DNA of 32,926 nt, taken from the NCBI GenBank assembly GCA_015680685.1, contig MNCI01004112.1, positions 1 to 32,926 of the forward strand, given 5' to 3'. Made by a program: the position numbers and the translations under genes. The notes under the pieces were generated by a model. The model searched no databases and was not told the origin of the DNA. It saw only the letters and a program-made list of their open reading frames with translations. Of this stretch, positions 29,269 to 32,926 are shown one piece after another. Source of the DNA: Gnetum montanum (lineage: Eukaryota > Streptophyta > Gnetopsida > Gnetales > Gnetaceae). Each line of letters begins with the position of its first letter. Positions within the stretch are counted from its first letter, which is position 1.

Positions 29269-29690
29269 AATAGAAACCTGTAGAGACTCCAGTTCTATGG
29301 GCACCTGATTGATCCAAGCCCTTCCACATCATGACGGATGCATCCAATTATGCATTGGGAGCTATGCTTACACAGTGGGATGATAAAAAATGCCCATACT
29401 ATATTCATTGTGCAAATCGTAGCATTGTGGGTGCTTAGCTTAACTACACCACCACTAAAAAGGAGTTGATGGCAGTGGTGTTTGCCTTGGAAAAATTCTG
29501 ATACTATGTGCTTGAGTACAAGGTGTTCGTGCATATCGACCACAGTGCCATCCGGTTCCTGATGAAAAAACTAATGGTGAGCCCTCGTATCATACAATGG
29601 CTAGTGATTCTTCAATACTTTGACCTTACTATGGTAGATTGGAAGGGAACCAAGAATGTGGTCACTGAGCACTTGTCTCAGTTATGATGG
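29269..29690 (+). pseudogene. Element B RNase H
   Basis: Follows RT in frame and degrades RNA in RNA-DNA hybrids. The first catalytic Asp lies in MTDASNYALGAML (about 29331-29370), the Glu in NYTTTKKELMAVVFALEKF (about 29442-29498), the next Asp in HIDHSAIRFLM (about 29535-29568), and the block TEHLSQL (about 29664-29684) has Glu where the family consensus has Asp (DHLS). In-frame stops occur at about 29268, 29438 and 29501 and again at 29685. Confidence 0.83.
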
Positions 29691-30859
29691 GATAACACAA
29701 AAGAGGAGGAACCACTCTCCAACTAATTTCTAGATGAACTTCTCTTCGCGGGAGTGGTCGATACGTAGGTGCCTAAAGAATGACCTTGGTTTAGTCACAT
29801 CCTTACCTATCTCACAACCTAGGAATTGCCAAAGGAGTGGGACCATCGGAAAAAAAAACAGTTTCTCCATAAGGCCAAGCACTTCATTGAAATCAATGGC
29901 CACCTTTATAAGGTATGTGTAGATGGCCTAGTTCGATGGTGTATCCTTGATGATGGTACACTGTGCATCCTATAAGATGCTCACAAGGGCCCTTGTGGGG
30001 GCCACTATGCTGGATGATGCACAACCATTAAGATCCTGCTTGTAGGATATTACTGGCCTACAATTTTTAGGGATGCACGATGGTTTGCCCTCTCCTGTGA
30101 ACGATGCTAGAGAGATGGTGGGATGAATGCATCATTGGAGGGACCTAAACAATGGATCCAACCATTGGAGCCATTTGACATCTGGGGCATCAACTTCATG
30201 GGTTCCATCATACCCCTATCCAATGGGAAGGCGTATATCATCGTTGCTGTGAACTACTACACAAAGTGGGTAGAGGCGGTAGCCGTCGTTGACTGTTCCT
30301 CAAACATCGTTGTATGATTTGTCCAACAGCAAATCATCAATAGGTTTGGAGTGCCACGTGCACTCATCTCAGACAATGGAACACATTTCATGGGTGTCAC
30401 TTTTCATAAACTCATGCAACACTTGGAGGTTACCCATAAATTTACAACACCTTATCACCCCTAAGCTAATGGGCAGGTTGAAGTCACCAATAGCGAGATC
30501 ACCAAAATCCTCACTTGACCCACTGGAGCACCAAACTTAACGATGCTCTTTGGGCCTATCACTTCACTTGGAAACTTCCTATAGGTTACTCTCCCTATGA
30601 GTTAGTGTATAGTAAGCTACAGAAACTCCTAATCCAGGTAGAACTCCAGACACTATCTACAACCTATGACTTAGGTCTTGACCTACCACTAGCACAATGT
30701 GAATGACTTATCAACCTAAGTGTGATAGATGAGAATTGATTAGTGGTCCTGTCCTCAAATGAGACCCACAAGGCCTAGAATAAAAAACATCATGATCTTA
30801 GGATTCAAAAGGTAACATTTAGATGTGGAAATAAGGTACTCTACTAGAACCCCACACAT

Positions 30860-30977
30860 GTACCACAACTGACCAATTTTCAAACACTGTGGGAGGGACC
30901 TTACATTATCTCTGAAANCGTACCACAATTGACCAATTTTCAAACACTGTGGGAGGGACCTTACATTATCTCTGAAA
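30860..30977. other. Assembly duplication around N30918
   Basis: 30860-30917 repeats at 30920-30977 with one mismatch (C/T), joined by a single N. Most simply two overlapping contig ends that were not merged. Confidence 0.85.
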
Positions 30978-31050
30978 CCTTCCCATATAGGGCCTTGCTT
31001 ATACACAAACCTGAGGACCCCACTAGAACGTAGTTGGTCAATTGGCAACA

Positions 31051-31179
31051 ATTAAAGCCTTTCTGTGAACTCCACCTAACCAATGCTACCACCTCATCAT
31101 CACCGAGATAGCCTNATTAAAGCCTTTCTGTGAACTCCACCTAACCAATGCTGCCACCTCATCGTCACCGAGATAGCCT
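31051..31179. other. Assembly duplication around N31115
   Basis: 31051-31114 repeats at 31116-31179 with two mismatches, both A in the first copy and G in the second. An unmerged contig overlap; the mismatches suggest different haplotypes or genomic copies. Confidence 0.85.
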
Positions 31180-31180
31180 T

Positions 31181-32783
31181 GTTCCATTTTTCGCATCTCC
31201 TCGTTTCTGCCCAGTCTTGGGGGAGACTGTCCTCAATGCTAATCCATTCTACTAAGCTTCCCATTGTTTTTGAAATTTTTTGTTTTACACCCTTTTGTTT
31301 TTCAACATAATTTGTATGTTTGCCAATTCTTACTAAATTTTCCTTTCTTTAATTACTTTTCCATTTCTTCGTTTCTCATTTATGCGTGTGTGTGTTTAAT
31401 TTCCAAGTGGTTGCTAATAAGTCATCTTATTGTCATCAGGTATGGTGTGAATGGTTTTCGTTGTGATGGGTCGCGTGAAATGGTCCACCTAGTTTATCTC
31501 GCTCCTACCCTTGCATTGTTGTTCTTGGACTTTACGTCTATTTTCATCTCATAAAATCAGTAGTGAGTCCACGTCATCCACCCATTCATCCACTCCATGG
31601 TGTTCCTTTCTTTGGAAACATGCAACCCCTTCAGTTAAAAACATTTTAATTAATGTGTGACTTGTGTAGTTCCCAGACCCAAGGATGACCCAATGGTTTG
31701 AATTGGGTGTGACTTCAAGGATAATGCAACATTCATCATCCTCTTTTGTCCCCTAGGTTTCCGGTGTGTCCTTACAAATTTCTTACCACTCCATGTTTTT
31801 CTCTACAAGGAAGCTTCTGGGTAATTCGACCTTGCATGGTGTGGTCCTCATTGAAAAAATTCAAAAAGTTCAAAAAAAACATGAGGATTCAAAGCACACC
31901 CCTTGGTCGAATGCATGCAACCAAGCATGGGTCTTTACATGGTGTGGTTCCCATGAAATAACAAGAAAAACAAAAATAAAAAGCAAAGTTTGTGGGAATT
32001 CAAAGCACACCCCTTGGACCGCCTCTCACGAGTCATGAAAACTAGTTATGGGACTCACTCCGTCCCCTCTAACTTAGTCCCATTTCATTTCCTTTCTCTC
32101 ACGCCTGTTGGAGTGGTGGTTCTCTATGGGTGCATTCTTGTATACTTGGCGGATGGATGAGGCTTCACATGTTGCTATGATATCACTGTATGTGGTTGGT
32201 TTTGGGTCTAAACTCAGGAAAGGTCCTATCAGGTCACTTAACCACAGCTTCACATGGGGTTTCATGTGACCGATGATCGGAATTCCAATTCTCTCGCCTC
32301 TCTCTTCATCCATTTCTCTCCATAACTCACCTCACTACCCATCTTATGTTTTGAAAGTTTCTCGTGATTTCCATGAACTTCTCATGCCTTGGCAGGTTCT
32401 CATGGATGGGGGTATTAACTTATGATCACCATTTCTTGACCCCGGGGCCCACGGACTTCGATGTTGAGGATATGCAAGGGCTACTAAGGCTATCGCTTGC
32501 TATGGGGAGGACCCACTTGCATATTTCTAGTCTTGTTTGTTAGCCTCCTATTCTTTTGATTTCATTGGTTGATTGTATTCATGATACCCATCACTCACCT
32601 TCTTCTTCGCGGAGTTCTTTTTCACCACACTCTCTTACTTTTTGGCTCTCCTTTATGCCCCACTTACCTTCCTCTTTCTCTTGGCCTAGTTCCTAGTCTC
32701 TCAATCTCTTCAACCATCCCAATTTGGCATTTTAATTGATTTTTCAGGCTTTCTTTTTTCAGGTCAACGCTAGTCAACGGGTG
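31181..32783 (+). other. Element B 3' non-coding region
   Basis: Collinear with 3651-5587 of element A. It starts near CCAGTCTTGGGGGAGACTG (about 31211), passes through T-rich sequence and the doubled GGTGTG/CACACC module, and ends with AGTCAACGGG, the probable polypurine tract, before the 3' LTR. Open frames at 31264-31554 and 31746-32038 are short and not conserved in A. No gene is supported. Confidence 0.6.
31833..32015 (+). repeat. GGTGTG ... CACACC module, two tandem copies
   Basis: Copy 1: GGTGTG 31838-31843 and CACACC 31895-31900. Copy 2: GGTGTG 31941-31946 and CACACC 32006-32011. Flanking words GCATGGTGTGGT, ATTCAAAGCACACCCCTTGG are shared with element A (4254-4350), which has one copy. 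The loops are A-rich. Confidence 0.6.
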
Positions 32784-32910
32784 TGATCCCCTGCATATAT
32801 GGGGCCCCGTATATGCAGCCTCCTGCGTATACATGGCCCCATCAACGTAGTGTAAAAACCTTATATATACCCCATTGCGCATAACATTTGGCTCATTTCA
32901 CAAACAAATT
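32784..32910 (+). repeat. Element B 3' LTR, start only
   Basis: Begins near TGATCCCCTGC. A 28-base near-palindrome lies at 32791-32818 (left arm CTGCATATATGGGG, right arm CCCCGTATATGCAG, one mismatch). TATATATA near 32867 is the TATA candidate. The head differs in sequence and length from the 5' LTR head at 23882. Only ~127 bases are present. Confidence 0.6.
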
Positions 32911-32926
32911 GGGGGGGGGGGGGGGG
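32911..32926. other. Run of 16 G at the window end
   Basis: An uninterrupted G run abutting the end of the sequence. Typical of a contig edge or a sequencing artefact (for example two-colour chemistry), not of the LTR. Confidence 0.85.

Larger units (their letters stand above)
29691..31180 (+). pseudogene. Element B integrase
   Basis: Spacer, then the HHCC zinc domain: HKGPCGGHYAG (about 29979-30010) and SCERC (about 30090-30108). The DDE core has DIWGINFMG (about 30177), SDNGTHF with Asp at 30372, and Glu at 30480 in NGQVEV; the last two are 35 residues apart, as in DD35E integrases. A stop (TAA 30462) stands where relatives have Gln. Between 30483 and 30515 the frame shifts; WSTKLNDALWAY and SPYELVYSK continue in another frame (30515-30706). 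A worn C-terminal part with TLWEGPYIIS (about 30885-30915) follows. No chromodomain is seen. The assembly duplications at 30860-31179 interrupt it. Confidence 0.85.
23882..32926 (+). mobile_element. Element B: Ty3/gypsy Athila/Tat-like retrotransposon with gag-pol
   Basis: 5' LTR (23882-24771), PBS (24773-24790), gag, protease, reverse transcriptase, RNase H and integrase (24936 to about 31180), 3' non-coding region, and the start of a 3' LTR (about 32784) cut by the end of the sequence. Gag to integrase stay in one frame from 24936 to 30482, broken by stop codons but with no net frameshift. No chromodomain follows the integrase. RT sequence, the tRNA-Asp PBS and the long 3' region favour the Athila/Tat side of the family; no env-like ORF is visible. 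The five bases before the LTR are CATGT, so the other flank should also be CATGT. Confidence 0.88.

Noticed and set aside
30860-31179. Direct repeats considered as tandem duplication in integrase
   Set aside because: Each is split exactly by a single N, which marks unmerged contig overlaps.

Overview
This window looks like nuclear DNA of a land plant with a large, repeat-rich genome, probably a seed plant. A gymnosperm or another large-genome lineage is a guess I cannot confirm. The grounds are two DUF761-family genes (a plant-specific family), Athila/Tat-like Ty3/gypsy LTR retrotransposons with a tRNA-Asp type primer-binding site, several decayed plant LINEs and tRNA-derived SINE-like pieces, all in AT-rich DNA. 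It is draft assembly: single-N joins at 1832, 1881, 30918 and 31115 sit beside duplicated or inverted overlaps, and the sequence ends in a run of 16 G.

Layout. 43-6433 is element A (+): a partial 5' LTR, PBS, decayed gag and protease, no reverse transcriptase, RNase H or integrase, a long 3' non-coding region and a 3' LTR. 6434-7038 holds a SINE-like piece. 7039-7814 is a solo LTR (-) with a perfect 5-bp target duplication. 7815-10840 holds a gag zinc-knuckle relic (-) and a LINE relic (+). 10841-12700 is a GC-richer island with an intact DUF4408-DUF761 gene (-). 12700-17360 is AT-rich DNA with short tandem duplications, a second LINE relic and SINE-like pieces. 17360-19590 is a second GC-richer island with a short DUF761 gene (-) and a triplicated block upstream of it that carries bZIP-type motifs. 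19920-22380 holds two LINE relics of different clades (-). 22548-23357 is another solo LTR (-) with a perfect target duplication. 23430-23881 is a truncated LTR. 23882 to the end is element B (+), with gag, protease, RT, RNase H and integrase in one frame broken almost only by stop codons.

The two host genes are the only intact coding genes I can support. They lie on the same strand about 5.7 kb apart. One has an N-terminal membrane segment and the other a possible lipid-anchor N-terminus; both end in a DUF761 motif. Their function is not established from sequence.

The most interesting material is in the LTR family, of which seven copies or parts are visible: (i) a hairpin in the LTR 3' part whose stem is kept through paired substitutions, (ii) palindrome arrays at the LTR 5' head that are replaced by unrelated palindromes in the element-B type, (iii) a gag-protease element that has lost all of pol beside a complete relative, and (iv) decay by C-to-T type changes that produced stop codons while leaving the frame intact over about 5.5 kb.
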